DNA from: Symbiodinium natans
Taxonomy: Eukaryota > Sar > Dinophyceae > Suessiales > Symbiodiniaceae
Length of the DNA: 64,000 bases
Reading direction: 5' to 3'
Assembly (NCBI GenBank): GCA_905221605.1
Contig: CAJNDS010000252.1
Span: 1-64,000, forward strand
Every line of letters begins with the position of its first letter. Within the stretch, counting starts at the first letter, position 1. The notes beneath the pieces were generated by a model, which was given only the letters and a program-made list of their open reading frames with translations, was not told the origin of the DNA and ran no database searches. Position numbers and translations under genes: made by a program. Below are positions 21,203 through 30,250 of the stretch, in pieces.

Positions 21203-22411
21203 AGACCCCTTCGTGCACAGATGGCCAGGGTGGTCGCCACCACACCCAGCTCTCCAACAGATGTGGAAACCACGGCCGCAACGGTTCTTGGAGTTAACTC
21301 GAAAGCGGCACCTTCCTTGGTTGAAGGCAAAGCAGACAGGCTTGTCGTTCACGCGGCTGACACAGCCGTCGGGCACTGTGAACTCCTTGCGAACCTCACC
21401 CTTAGACGACTTGCCCTTACCCTTACCTTTCCCTTTATCGCCCTTCTCACCGCCTTTGGGGTCATCCCATTTGCGCTTGCCTGGCCAGGGGGCAGAAGGA
21501 GGAGGAGTAGGGAGAGCGTTAAGGTACTGCAAAACCTCTTGCGACTCGGACAACAGCTTGATCTGGGTTTCCAAAGGCTTCTCACGGCCGGGCTCGCCGG
21601 CAAGTTTTCCAAGGAGCGCATGCGAAGCCAGCGTGAACAGGTGCCGGTCGGCAGCAATAAGTTGATGAGTGGTTACTTTGGAGTAACCACTGGGCACGGG
21701 CCTCATCAAGGCAAGGAAGCATTTATGACACCACTCTTCAAGCACCTGAAAGCTGCACAAGCCGGCGAGATCATATGCCAGCGAGCGACGAGTCCAAGCG
21801 TTGCGCAGAGCTAAGTCAGTGTGCGTGTCACAAGTGGCAGATTCGGCTTTGCTCGCCATCTTCAAGTTCCCCTCGCCATCAACCACCACTTGCTGGTCTT
21901 TCTTCAACATCTGAGCTTCCTGGGCACGGCTGATGATGCGATAGGCTGGCAAGTACTGGAGGACTCCATCCTCGAGTTGTTTGACAAGAGTGTCCACAAC
22001 GGAATGAGCTGGCAAGGTTTCAGGCGAAAGAATGAGGCCCGTGACACGCTTCTTCAAGGCCTCCTGGCGGGCCAAGCGCTCCGCATTGGGCATAGCACGA
22101 ACCGCAGCTGTGTCAGCGGCAGGTTCCACGCGTGCCTTCATGTCAGCCACGCTTAGGTTCTGGGCTTCAAACATCAAACGTCTCACCTTAGAGGACTGAT
22201 CAGGCGGGAAGTCATGTGGAAAAATGTTTCCCATCCATCGCTTCACATCGGCTTCATCCAATTGTGTCGGCGTGGTAGACACAGCAAAAGCCAAGGTTCC
22301 GAAGCTCTTGAATCCCGCATCGACAAGAGTGCGAATGGTGGACTCGCTGAGTTTGACCTTCTGGCAACGCTCCAAAAACCAGGCCTCGCTATCCACTGCA
22401 ATCCCCGCCAT
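21200..22411 (-). CDS. Gag-like protein of the YR retrotransposon
   Basis: This 403-residue ORF has an ATG at 22411. The N-terminus (KVKLSESTIRTLVDAGF, FGTLAFA) looks like a small helical domain. The middle is helical and Leu-rich. Near residue 320 there is a basic GDKGKGKGKGKSSKG tract, then a Cys/His cluster CFAFNQGRC...RCGRGFHICW...C...H-x2-H-x-C, of a CCCH-like zinc-binding kind suited to RNA binding. Gag role is inferred from position just before Pol, the basic tract and the zinc motif. The ORF ends TCT TGA C, and the reading frame continues open directly into Pol. Confidence 0.8.
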   Translation of the reverse strand: MAGIAVDSEAWFLERCQKVKLSESTIRTLVDAGFKSFGTLAFAVSTTPTQLDEADVKRWMGNIFPHDFPPDQSSKVRRLMFEAQNLSVADMKARVEPAADTAAVRAMPNAERLARQEALKKRVTGLILSPETLPAHSVVDTLVKQLEDGVLQYLPAYRIISRAQEAQMLKKDQQVVVDGEGNLKMASKAESATCDTHTDLALRNAWTRRSLAYDLAGLCSFQVLEEWCHKCFLALMRPVPSGYSKVTTHQLIAADRHLFTLASHALLGKLAGEPGREKPLETQIKLLSESQEVLQYLNALPTPPPSAPWPGKRKWDDPKGGEKGDKGKGKGKGKSSKGEVRKEFTVPDGCVSRVNDKPVCFAFNQGRCRFRVNSKNRCGRGFHICWRAGCGGDHPGHLCTKGS

Positions 22412-22803
22412 GGCTCGACACCTAGCAAGTCGGGACGATCTCGCTCCTTGTCGGGTTGAAGCCTAAAGATCGACTTCGGACAAGTAAGATGGGTATTGCA
22501 ACACAGTCAAACGTGTCCGCAGTTTCCCCGAGCAGAAGCCCATGCTTTTATCATGACTGTGATTCCGAAGTGCTCTGACGGTGAATGAAGCCTCGGCTCT
22601 CACAGCTGGGTGATTCTCGATAAAGGCTTCGAGTCAGCTGGAGTAGGCTCAACTTGTTCTCCCCAAAGATCTCGACTTGCGTTCGAGTGGGAGCAACATC
22701 ACCGATTGTCAGACTTCGGCGCGACGCCTGAGATTGGCCAGAAGGATGTACCGTCTGTGCTGTTCACAAGGACAGATGCACTCGTTTTCCTTCAAGATTT
22801 CGA
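22412..22803 (-). other. Spacer between recombinase and Gag ORFs
   Basis: These 392 bp contain no long frame. The Gag ORF is in a different frame from the recombinase, so it needs its own initiation, either a separate trans-spliced message or reinitiation. No clear signal is visible. Confidence 0.5.
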
Positions 22804-25044
22804 TCACTCTGCAGCCTCCAAAATGTGCCGGCATTGTTTACAGGGGTCAGGGTCCTCAAAATAGACCCCCGCTTCACGGAAAGGAATATGATTCCTCGAG
22901 AGAGGTCGGCCACACCACAAGTTGGCTTGATCCTTCAAACAATGCGTTATGCCGGACACTGTGTGCACTACAAGAGAATCTTCAGAAACATTCGGCCCAA
23001 AAGGGGCCCTCTCTAAGCCTCCTCCACCGCGGCCTGGAGCCTCAGAAGCTTCAGAGCTCTGTGAAGACGGGGGGTCCTCGAACTCGTCAAAATCGTGTCG
23101 TGGCACAGGCGCCTCGGGCTCCGGAGCAATGACGTCCTGGGTGGCACCTGGTCGCTCCGCTGCAGCCACTTGCACCACCCGATCAACGTCAGACAAGTCA
23201 GGGTCATAGTCTCCCGCGCGGATGGCTTCGAACATCGCCATGACTCGCCCGTACAAAAGGGTGTACTGCTGCCGGGCGTAGGTCGCCGGTGATTTCTCCT
23301 TTGGAGCAATGTGGTGTCCAAGAAGGCGCTTTTCCGCTCCACTGAATTTTGGGCGAGGGCAGCGGCCCGCCCAAGATGTCAAAGTGGCCTTCAACGAATG
23401 CGTCGCCCTCTGCATGGCTTGGTCTTGATCGATTCCCTTCAAAATCAGAAAGTCCTGCAGGTAGCTGGTCGCCTCGACGCTCCCCATCTGAACAGTGCTC
23501 CAGCGGTTTTGGCTCTCGAGGCGTGACGGCAGCGCAAAATTCTCAAGAGAGAGGCCTTCATGTTCACGAGCCTCCAGCCAAGCTTTCGCCCAATTGTTGC
23601 CAGACAACCCACAGCCGAGGGCTGCGTAGGGAAGCAGCCCGGGTTTTGCCTCCTTAGAGACAGTCGTCTTGGATGTCAAGCCTGATGCAACAACCAAGAT
23701 CACGCCGTCGGACTCCTGAATTGAAATCTCCTTGAGGTTCTGAGAATCGCTCCATCTGTCAGCCGAATGCGCACAAAACAGCAGCTGTCCACAAATGCAC
23801 GCAAGTACTGGTCCAGTTTCCACACAGAATGCTTCCAATGCCATCAACATGGGAACCGTCAGTTCAGGTTTCTGTTGCAGAGGACGCTTCATCAAATATA
23901 GGTCCCGGCTTATGCCAAGCACCCGGCTGGAGAGGACTGTTTCAGGCTCCATGTGCAGCAACTTGGCGACCCCGTGCACAAAGCGAAGGCCTTCCACAAA
24001 ATGCGTCATGCTGGTCGGTCTGGCTCCTGAGTCACGCAAGAAATTTGCATACATGTATATGGTCGGCTCATCGACTGCAAGAGGGCTGTCTATGCTCTCT
24101 GTTGTGCACCAGGAAAAATACCTCAGGAGGGACCCACCTCGCTTTGAGATTGTCCTGGAAGCTTTAGTTCTGAAGGCATCCGAAAAAGACTTCTTGATGG
24201 CCTCCTCGTTTACATCTGCACCGAGCAACGACAGCAAAGACCTTCCCAAGCTACTCACCTCTGGATCCCACAAGATGACCAGCCTCATCTTCTTAAGAGC
24301 AGCCGTTCGGATGTCTTCCTCCGACCGCTCCACTGTGATGCGTTTCAGGAACTTAACCGTCGTGGGTGGCACACACCTTCGTTTTGCTTCGTCATCGGAT
24401 TCCTCTGGATCAAGAAAATCAATTGCACCAATAACTTGCAAAGGACTCGTTCCTCTCTCCCAGGAAAAACGCAAAGACGAAGATGTTTCCCATGAAAATC
24501 TCGGCCTGCTCTCAAAACGCTGTTGCGAAGTAGCCTCTACAGCTGCACGCTGGAAATCACCCAAGATTCGGTCATCTGGAAGAGGGACCAGAAGCGAAGC
24601 GTCATCGGATTCTTGAAAAGAATGGCTTGCCACACGCAAGGTGGCACTCAAGAAATCGTCTGTCTCCAAGTCACGACAGGCGTCATACCAAGCAGCTTCA
24701 GAAATTGAAGTAGGTGCACACGACGAAGGCGGTATGCGTGGGCCGAATACAGGCTCTCTGCCTTGAACCCAGCCTGGGTCGACCCAACCCTCATCGTCCC
24801 CTGGAACCCCGGGCAAACCCTGAAAAGGCCTAGTGCAGTTGACCCAGTTGCGACTCTCCAAAGCCTCAGTATCTTCAAGGGCTCCCGACTCACCCCCTTG
24901 AAAAGAGCCCTGAAGAGAACGAACGAAAGACTGGGCTTGCTCATCAGCGGCACGCAAGTCACACTCGGTCCGGTCGACCACACCTGCGGGGCTGAACAAG
25001 AGCCAAGGGTCGAGATTGTCGGGTTCGGAGGAAGGATTCGACAT
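22804..25044 (-). CDS. Tyrosine recombinase, first ORF of the YR retrotransposon
   Basis: This 746-residue ORF has an ATG at 25044. About 300 N-terminal residues are acidic and low in recognisable motifs. The catalytic half follows: box I Arg in FCAHSADRWSD (about residue 427); HSLK (about 547) in place of the usual H-x-x-R; LLGHH just after; and the nucleophile Tyr in ATYARQQY (about 588). The C-terminus carries VVHTVSGITHC...LWCG...PCKQC, a Cys/His pattern like the Ada-type motif in the two membrane ORFs of this window. The recombinase would integrate the circular DNA copy. Its position upstream of Gag and Pol is unusual, because in known DIRS and Ngaro elements it follows or overlaps RT-RNase H. 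The intact frame suggests activity, with the K-for-R change the only doubtful point. Confidence 0.88.
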   Translation of the reverse strand: MSNPSSEPDNLDPWLLFSPAGVVDRTECDLRAADEQAQSFVRSLQGSFQGGESGALEDTEALESRNWVNCTRPFQGLPGVPGDDEGWVDPGWVQGREPVFGPRIPPSSCAPTSISEAAWYDACRDLETDDFLSATLRVASHSFQESDDASLLVPLPDDRILGDFQRAAVEATSQQRFESRPRFSWETSSSLRFSWERGTSPLQVIGAIDFLDPEESDDEAKRRCVPPTTVKFLKRITVERSEEDIRTAALKKMRLVILWDPEVSSLGRSLLSLLGADVNEEAIKKSFSDAFRTKASRTISKRGGSLLRYFSWCTTESIDSPLAVDEPTIYMYANFLRDSGARPTSMTHFVEGLRFVHGVAKLLHMEPETVLSSRVLGISRDLYLMKRPLQQKPELTVPMLMALEAFCVETGPVLACICGQLLFCAHSADRWSDSQNLKEISIQESDGVILVVASGLTSKTTVSKEAKPGLLPYAALGCGLSGNNWAKAWLEAREHEGLSLENFALPSRLESQNRWSTVQMGSVEATSYLQDFLILKGIDQDQAMQRATHSLKATLTSWAGRCPRPKFSGAEKRLLGHHIAPKEKSPATYARQQYTLLYGRVMAMFEAIRAGDYDPDLSDVDRVVQVAAAERPGATQDVIAPEPEAPVPRHDFDEFEDPPSSQSSEASEAPGRGGGGLERAPFGPNVSEDSLVVHTVSGITHCLKDQANLWCGRPLSRNHIPFREAGVYFEDPDPCKQCRHILEAAE

Positions 25045-25477
25045 GTTGCAAGCGGCACCTTAGTCGGACAGCTGAAGAAGAAGGCGAACACACGTATGCG
25101 GGCGGGGGCCGGTGCAGGCAAGAGCAAGCCAATGAGGAGGGTCGAGAAACAAAAGGATCCTGGATCCTTCTCTGGTACTGACCAACACACCACAGAAAGA
25201 GCTCTCGAGGACGTACGAAAAGAGACTGGGAGGAGCGTCTAGCTGACGCTGAAGTGAAGCGGTATGAAAGGACCGAGGCCGGATGCAGACCGCCTGGAAA
25301 ACGGGGGCTGGCGGCACAACAGGCCAGTCCCAACTGAGAGAGCTGCTCGCAGAGCTCGACTCGCTGTCCATCCGCCGAGAGCTCACAGGCTCTCGGCTTG
25401 CACGACCCCTAAGGGGAGACCAATAGCACCTCGAACCTCTAGCACGGCACCCTTACAGGATTAGCGGAGGCTCAAAA
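25045..25477 (-). other. 5' leader of the YR retrotransposon
   Basis: 433 bp between A1 and the recombinase ATG. Sense-strand sequence is GC-rich and mostly open in one frame, but no separate product is recognised. Confidence 0.5.
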
Positions 25478-25727
25478 GACAAAAATTTTCTCTCAGCCCG
25501 AGCTCGAGCAGCTGTGAACATGAACGGGCCAACTGTGGATTCAAGCATGCAGCAAGTCACATGGCTAAAAACAACGTTCATGATGCTGAGGAAAATTCGT
25601 TTAAAACTCGAAACACTTTCCGCAACTCAAAAAGGTCGCAAAAAGGATTATTAAAAACCCCGTGCTCGAAGGAAGAGCACTACAACTTTAGTTTGAGAGA
25701 GAAATGTCAGGCGAGCTGAAATTTTCC
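25478..25727 (-). repeat. Split direct repeat A1 (left terminus in the sense orientation)
   Basis: Terminal copy of A2. In the sense direction it begins GGAAAATTTCAGC and is followed by a 433-bp leader before the recombinase ATG. Any element promoter is expected here, but no core motif can be named. Confidence 0.93.
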
Positions 25728-26109
25728 TTCTAAACAGCACAGCACCCAACTTACACAGCTTCGCACTTGCACAGCACTTTCTCGGTCTCACAAAGCGACG
25801 TGCAGTTGTCCTGCCTTCTTAGTGTTTTCTCAGCTCTCTTGGCCTTGAGCCAAAAGTCAAAAGTAAAACCGAAAACCCAGTTGACGCCACCTACGCAAGC
25901 TCACTTCTCCTACACAACAAAGTCTCAAGGAAAAACATGCTCGACTGCTCAGGGAAGACCTGTACGTCCTGGGCATACAGTAAGCACGCCAAACATGCAC
26001 CTTGGCCTAAAAGGCATCCCGCTGACGTGTCTGTACACAGATTTTCACACCCCCTTTCGGGATGACCTTTTAGTTCACCTCACTCTCAGATGACGACATC
26101 TTCAGACGA
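25728..26109. other. Flank of the YR element
   Basis: No gene is seen. In the orientation of the neighbouring minus-strand ORF this is the 3' side of an older retroelement remnant, into or beside which the YR element inserted. Confidence 0.4.
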
Positions 26110-26763
26110 TCACTCCAGTCTCAGAGGCCTGCTGCTGTTTCCTGTCACACATGCCGAACACGGAGTGACGCATGTCGGGTTGGAGGTAACTGCCGCCACA
26201 CGCTTGCAGTACACACTGTGATATCTATCCCCGGACGGGAAGATGCACAGTTCTGTGTTGTCTGGTTCTGGCTCACAGTTCCCACACTGCCACATGGTCC
26301 GCCAGGATCCCTCAAGTCGATAGCATGTCTGATCGTTGTGAAAGAGGCCCTGAGACGATGAGGCAAAGATGCGCTTGTCAACTCTGTCTTTGCTGCTGAA
26401 ACTTGCGGGCCTCTTCTTTGCACCAGCTGCCTTTGGCCTCGCTCTCAACGACGACGCCTCCTTTGTACCATCTGGCTCATGAGAACCCATTCTCTCATCT
26501 ACTGCCAGATCTTTCTGCTGACTTCTCTCAGGCACAGAGTTGTTTTGGGCACCTTGCGGCTTCATCGCGTCATCATCCAGAGGTGGATTCTGTGTAGCAG
26601 CTCTTTGCTGCCCATAACTCATCCGGAAAAACAATGCCCACGCACAACAGCATGTCATGATCAGCGTACCAACCAAGATGCCGTTGACAAAGAACCCGAT
26701 AATGATGACCCATACTGGGTCCCAGGTCGGACTGGTAAACATCTGTACAAGCTCACTGCCCAT
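26110..26763 (-). CDS. Membrane protein with two Ada-like Cys/His motifs
   Basis: This 217-residue ORF has an ATG at 26763. One hydrophobic helix lies near the N-terminus (VWVIIIGFFVNGILVGTLIM, about 18-37), followed by CCCAW. A polar, charged linker rich in Pro, Ser and Lys runs to about residue 125. The C-terminal third has two copies of one pattern: RIFASSSQGLFHNDQTC...CGNC, and CIFPSGDRYHSVYC...CSAC. Each has a short strand, Gly, aromatic-His, x4, Cys, then CxxC, as in Ada-type metal-binding domains. The same helix-plus-motif design is the third ORF of the Copia element at 5281-5586. It sits downstream of a degenerate methyltransferase-like ORF, so it is probably the surviving accessory ORF of a related element. 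Function unknown. Confidence 0.68.
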   Translation of the reverse strand: MGSELVQMFTSPTWDPVWVIIIGFFVNGILVGTLIMTCCCAWALFFRMSYGQQRAATQNPPLDDDAMKPQGAQNNSVPERSQQKDLAVDERMGSHEPDGTKEASSLRARPKAAGAKKRPASFSSKDRVDKRIFASSSQGLFHNDQTCYRLEGSWRTMWQCGNCEPEPDNTELCIFPSGDRYHSVYCKRVAAVTSNPTCVTPCSACVTGNSSRPLRLE

Positions 26764-27012
26764 GAAGGTGGTTCCCCAAGTCTACTGGCCTCGCAGTCTC
26801 CACTCCAGAGCTCATCAACGCAAGAATGGCCACTGAAATCGCCACTCTCATCAAAGGCTGTGCAACCATGAGGCTCGAGGAAAACTAGAAAACTTGCGTT
26901 ACAAAGAATCACAAGTGCTGTGCAAACGCACTGTGCAAAATGCACCTCGACTATACTCCTCACATGAGTCGATCATGTGTGGCGTAAGATGAAGCCACAT
27001 CGGTTCCCCCTT

Positions 27013-27759
27013 TCAGTTTGTTGCTTTTAGGGCCTTGAGCAACCCGTCTGCCAGCACCTTGCTATACCTCCCTGTTGCTGTGTAGTCAGTGTCATGGAAC
27101 GAGGCATGTGTCTGGCAACTGCAGCTTCCAAACATGTCGAAAAGCTTCTGGGCGCACTCGGAATGTGAACACATGAACCTGAGACGTTTTGACACTGGAA
27201 GACCGCTTCGACTCACCACGCCGGTGGCACATAGCCATACATCTACGGGATACACAAGACCTGAGGCTCGAAGGACATGCTGCGTTCCCCATCTCTTCCA
27301 AATCATGTTTTGCTTTGGCAGTTAAGTACGTCCATCTCCAAGCTTCAGATACTTCTCTGCAGCTCGCATCAGTGCCTCCCATTCGAGGTCGGATTCTGTA
27401 CACCTTTGCACAAAGTTCCTCAGCATCGAGCCTGAAGAGCAAGGCGTAGACACGTGAACGTGGATCCAAAGCCCCCTGTTCTTCCAAGCAATGATGACCT
27501 TGATGGTTTCTGTCAACACTCTCGAGGTCTCGGCATTGGCTGTGATCCCGCAATACGGAACCCCAAGTGATCCACACACCTGGCACAGGGCAGAACCCTC
27601 ACTGCAAAACACCTCCAGCACTGCCACTTCATCAGATTCTTTCAAGCTCTCTGGAGAAACTTGCAGCTGTGACAACATGTACAACAACTCCACATGTCCA
27701 TCCTGTGTGATGAAATCCCAATCGCGTTGGTGACAGGTAGGGTGAAGACATTGCGACAT
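27013..27759 (-). pseudogene. Degenerate SAM-methyltransferase-like ORF of a retroelement
   Basis: Frame 27759-27322 reads VAVLEVFCSEGSALC (SAM motif I-like) and VHVSTPCSSGS (Pro-Cys motif-like). After TAA at 27322-27324 the same frame resumes to 27013 with VYPVDVWLCATG, GLPVSKRLRFMCS and CSCQTHASFHDTDYTATGRY. In between, a different frame shows SMSFEP, suggesting small indels as well as the stop. The motif order (LEVF, P-C, then a C...H region) parallels the methyltransferase-like domain of the YR Pol at 17462-21199, but the two are not alignable by eye beyond the motifs. Retroelement origin is inferred from the adjacent membrane ORF. Confidence 0.55.
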
Positions 27760-28014
27760 TGCGTCAAGGTGGCGGCATGGTTAAGTTCATTGGTCGGTGT
27801 GGCCGGGGCAGAGTGCGAGGAAGGTGTGAAGTCTGGATACTTGCAATCGTGCTTCGATGCGTTTGGCATCCAAAAGGGCACAACCTCCGTCCCAGACCTA
27901 GCAGGTCTTCTGGAGAAAACAGGTGCACCGGCTCTAACGTCGGAAGCCTACAGCAGATTCCGCAGAGTGCTTGGAAAGGTGCTCTTACCAACACACTGAC
28001 ACTTTCCTTGCACT

Positions 28015-28370
28015 GACACCACACATCGACCAAAAAAACAAAGCAGAAAGGTACCACACACGGGTTGCTGCGGTTTTTGTTGTGTTTTGTGGTGGTTTGG
28101 TGTGTGTCTGCTTTGGCGCCTGCTAGTGTTTTACCTCTGTGTTAAGACCCCAAGAAGGCGTCGATTCAAAAAAAACACAAGACACCAATGCAACGACCAA
28201 AATGAAGACACAGAAAATGCAAAACACAAGCGACTAAAACTTGAAACCAAAAAAAAGAACCAACACAGCGACCAAAATAAAGGCAGCGCCCGGAAATGTT
28301 GCAAAAAAAAACTCAAAATCAACTTGATAAGTTAAATTATAAGTTGAATTTATTAATTTACTCTGTGTTA
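28015..28370 (+). repeat. A-rich, C-poor tract
   Basis: The plus strand is dominated by A runs (for example eight As near 28171 and nine near 28302) with CAAACA/CCAAAA words, ending in an AT-rich segment at 28322-28370. It could be the remains of a poly(A) tail and flank from a retroposition. No reading frame is credible. Confidence 0.45.
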
Positions 28371-28396
28371 TGGCTTAAGCCCCTTGGCTCAAGGCC

Positions 28397-28470
28397 GCGT
28401 CTGCTCGAGTGGTTAAGCCACCAGGGAAGCCGCAGAAGGGTGGGAGTCCGTTGCTAAAGGTCCTGCTTTG
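28397..28470 (+). other. tRNA-like sequence (possible tRNA-derived SINE or degenerate tRNA)
   Basis: TGCTCGAGTGGTTAAGCC at 28402-28419 is a good A-box of the Leu/Ser tRNA type, and GGTGGGAGTCC at about 28440 is a weak B-box. I could not fold a complete cloverleaf with a matching acceptor stem, so this is not called a functional tRNA. It lies just after a 10-base spliced-leader-like match at 28384-28393. Confidence 0.3.
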
Positions 28471-29158
28471 CTTGGAACCCTACTCGTAGGCAGTTGCCCC
28501 TCTGGGATAGCCTGGAGGCGTAGGTGAGCTTGGTGCTGTGTTTGCTTTGTTTCTCGAAACTCTCTCTTTCTGAAGCTTGCAACTTAACCGAGAGATCATT
28601 CCGACAAAAAACAAAGAACGTTGGCGCTAGAGATTGATCAAAACTTCCCCACGCCTGTCCTGGAAGCAATTTTGCCTCTACGGCCAATTGGGTGCGGCAA
28701 TCAAATTGGAAAAGAATGCCAAGAGAGAATTTCAGACAGCTATAAGGCTGATGAGCCGCCAAAAGGTCTTCAAACTTCTGACGCGCGGCGCACCATAAAC
28801 AATTGGTCCAGGCAGCTTGTTGTCAGCTACGGAACCTGAAGTGCAAGAGAGAAAATGCTTCTGTCTGTATGATCAAAACCACATGGCACCAACTGAGCAA
28901 TTACTACAAGTCAATTTTTCACATTAAAAGCCGCTAACAGTGCCGTTTGCACAGAGCGAATTGCCATAGTAGAAGGTCAGACTTCTTTCTTGTTGTCAAA
29001 TAGTTTTCTTAGGTTTCTGGAAGCCATTGTTAACACAGCGTCGGGCCTTGGTGGAGTACAAGCTGGAAATGGCCTTGGTGAAGGCAACTTCCAAGCCATT
29101 TTCATGAAGATGCTAAGGCAGCAAAGTCAGGCTTATCATTCCGCAGCTGCGTTGTACC
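28471..29158. other. Stretch without recognisable genes
   Basis: Only short frames are present; no motif, repeat or RNA gene was recognised. Confidence 0.4.
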
Positions 29159-29442
29159 TGGGAGGTCCGGGCCGGACGTCTCAATTCTTGACATGAGTTC
29201 CGACGCCAAACTCAGCGCCGCAGAAGCTTCTTTGCCATCTTCGCACTGCGCGCCAAGATAGAAACAGCTGAATTCAAGCAATAAGCACTGGAAAAAAGGC
29301 ATCCGAGTTACATGTGTGGGCGGAGTCGGTGGAGTTCATGTAAGCTGAGTCGGCGGAGTCCTTCCAAAGTGGAATTCCCCTTAGAACGGCAGCGGAGTCG
29401 AGGTGAGCCCGTTTTAAATATACAATGGTTTTTAAACCGGGA
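29159..29442 (+). repeat. Inverted repeat A, left copy
   Basis: Pairs in reverse complement with about 29991-30250. Shared landmarks are GGTCCGGGCCGGACGTCTCA, the CAGCGCCGCAGAAGC block, GGCATCCGAGTTACATG and the end GGTTTTTAAACCGGGA. Several indels separate the copies. Confidence 0.85.
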
Positions 29443-29445
29443 GAC

Positions 29446-29692
29446 ACGACTCCGCGACATGTGTACCATCCCTCGTGCACCAATCCTGCAACATCTACGC
29501 TAAGATTCGATGGGGTGGGGGGTAATCTTGCATCCTGATTCACGTTTAAGAACTGCAAAGCTGCGCAAAAGTTGCTCTCCGTGTTCACTGCAAGTGACCT
29601 GAAGAAATCTCACAAATCCGACCTGACATCGTGCCCAGTTTATGCGCCCCCAAACTGACGCATTTTTTGAGACGTCCAGCGCAGTCCCCCAA
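29446..29692 (+). repeat. Inverted repeat B, left copy
   Basis: Pairs in reverse complement with about 31037-31268. Landmarks are CGCGACATGTGTACCATCC, GGGGTGGGGGGTAATCTTGC, ATGCGCCCCCAAACTGACGC and GTCCAGCGCAGTC. It directly follows repeat A on the left side. Confidence 0.85.
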
Positions 29693-29990
29693 GGTTCACG
29701 GTCGATCCGTTAATTCGTCAGCCGACACCGTGCCAGACGTGAACCGACGGTCACGCCAGACTGACGCTCAATTGTAAATGAGAGAAAGTAGGAACGACAC
29801 GAGGACTCAGCGTCCGTCATCTGGCCTCTATGGGAAATCTGGGCCCGCTTCTGAGACTAAATTTTGACCCAGAGCTGAATCTGGGCGGCCCCGCTTTTGG
29901 GGCCGTCTGCAAAAAAAAGTGACTTCAGGCGGCCCCAAAAAATGGGGCGCTGCCATCACTGACCGGCGGCTAAACTAATAGTCGTGTCTT

Positions 29991-30250
29991 TCCCGGTTTA
30001 AAAACCATTATAAATTAAACGGGCTCACCTTGACCCGCTGCCGTCTAAAGGGAATTCCACTTTGGAAAGGACTCCGCCGACTCAGCTTAACCGACTCCGC
30101 CCACGCATGTAACTCGGATGCCTTTATGCCAGTGCTTATTGCTTGAATTCAGCTGTTTCTATCTTGGTCAAGATGGCAAAGCTTCTGCGGCGCTGAGTTT
30201 GACGTCGGAACTCATGTCAAGAATTGAGACGTCCGGCCCGGACCTCCCAG
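29991..30250 (-). repeat. Inverted repeat A, right copy
   Basis: Reverse complement of 29159-29442, slightly shorter because of deletions (including the CTTCGCACTGCGCGCC region of the left copy). Confidence 0.85.

Larger units (their letters stand above)
16622..25727 (-). mobile_element. Complete tyrosine-recombinase retrotransposon (DIRS/PAT/Ngaro-type) with split direct repeats
   Basis: Read on the minus strand the element is A1 (25727-25478), leader, recombinase ORF, Gag ORF, Pol ORF, B1 (17446-17176), A2 (17175-16926), a 33-bp spacer, and B2 (16892-16622). A1/A2 are 250 bp with one mismatch by eye; B1/B2 are 271 bp and identical by eye. B1 abuts A2 exactly, so the internal B1-A2 junction equals the junction formed by joining the two element ends. 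That is the diagnostic organisation of PAT/Ngaro-type elements, which go through a circular DNA and integrate with a tyrosine recombinase, not a DDE integrase. No target-site duplication is apparent, as expected. The near-identical repeats and three long open frames indicate a recent insertion. Confidence 0.93.

Noticed and set aside
23795..24616. 273-residue plus-strand frame
   Set aside because: Antisense shadow of the tyrosine recombinase ORF; Ser/Arg-rich with no motif.
27694..27999. 101-residue plus-strand frame resembling an EF-hand-like helix pair
   Set aside because: No calcium-binding loop, and it overlaps the antisense methyltransferase-like remnant.
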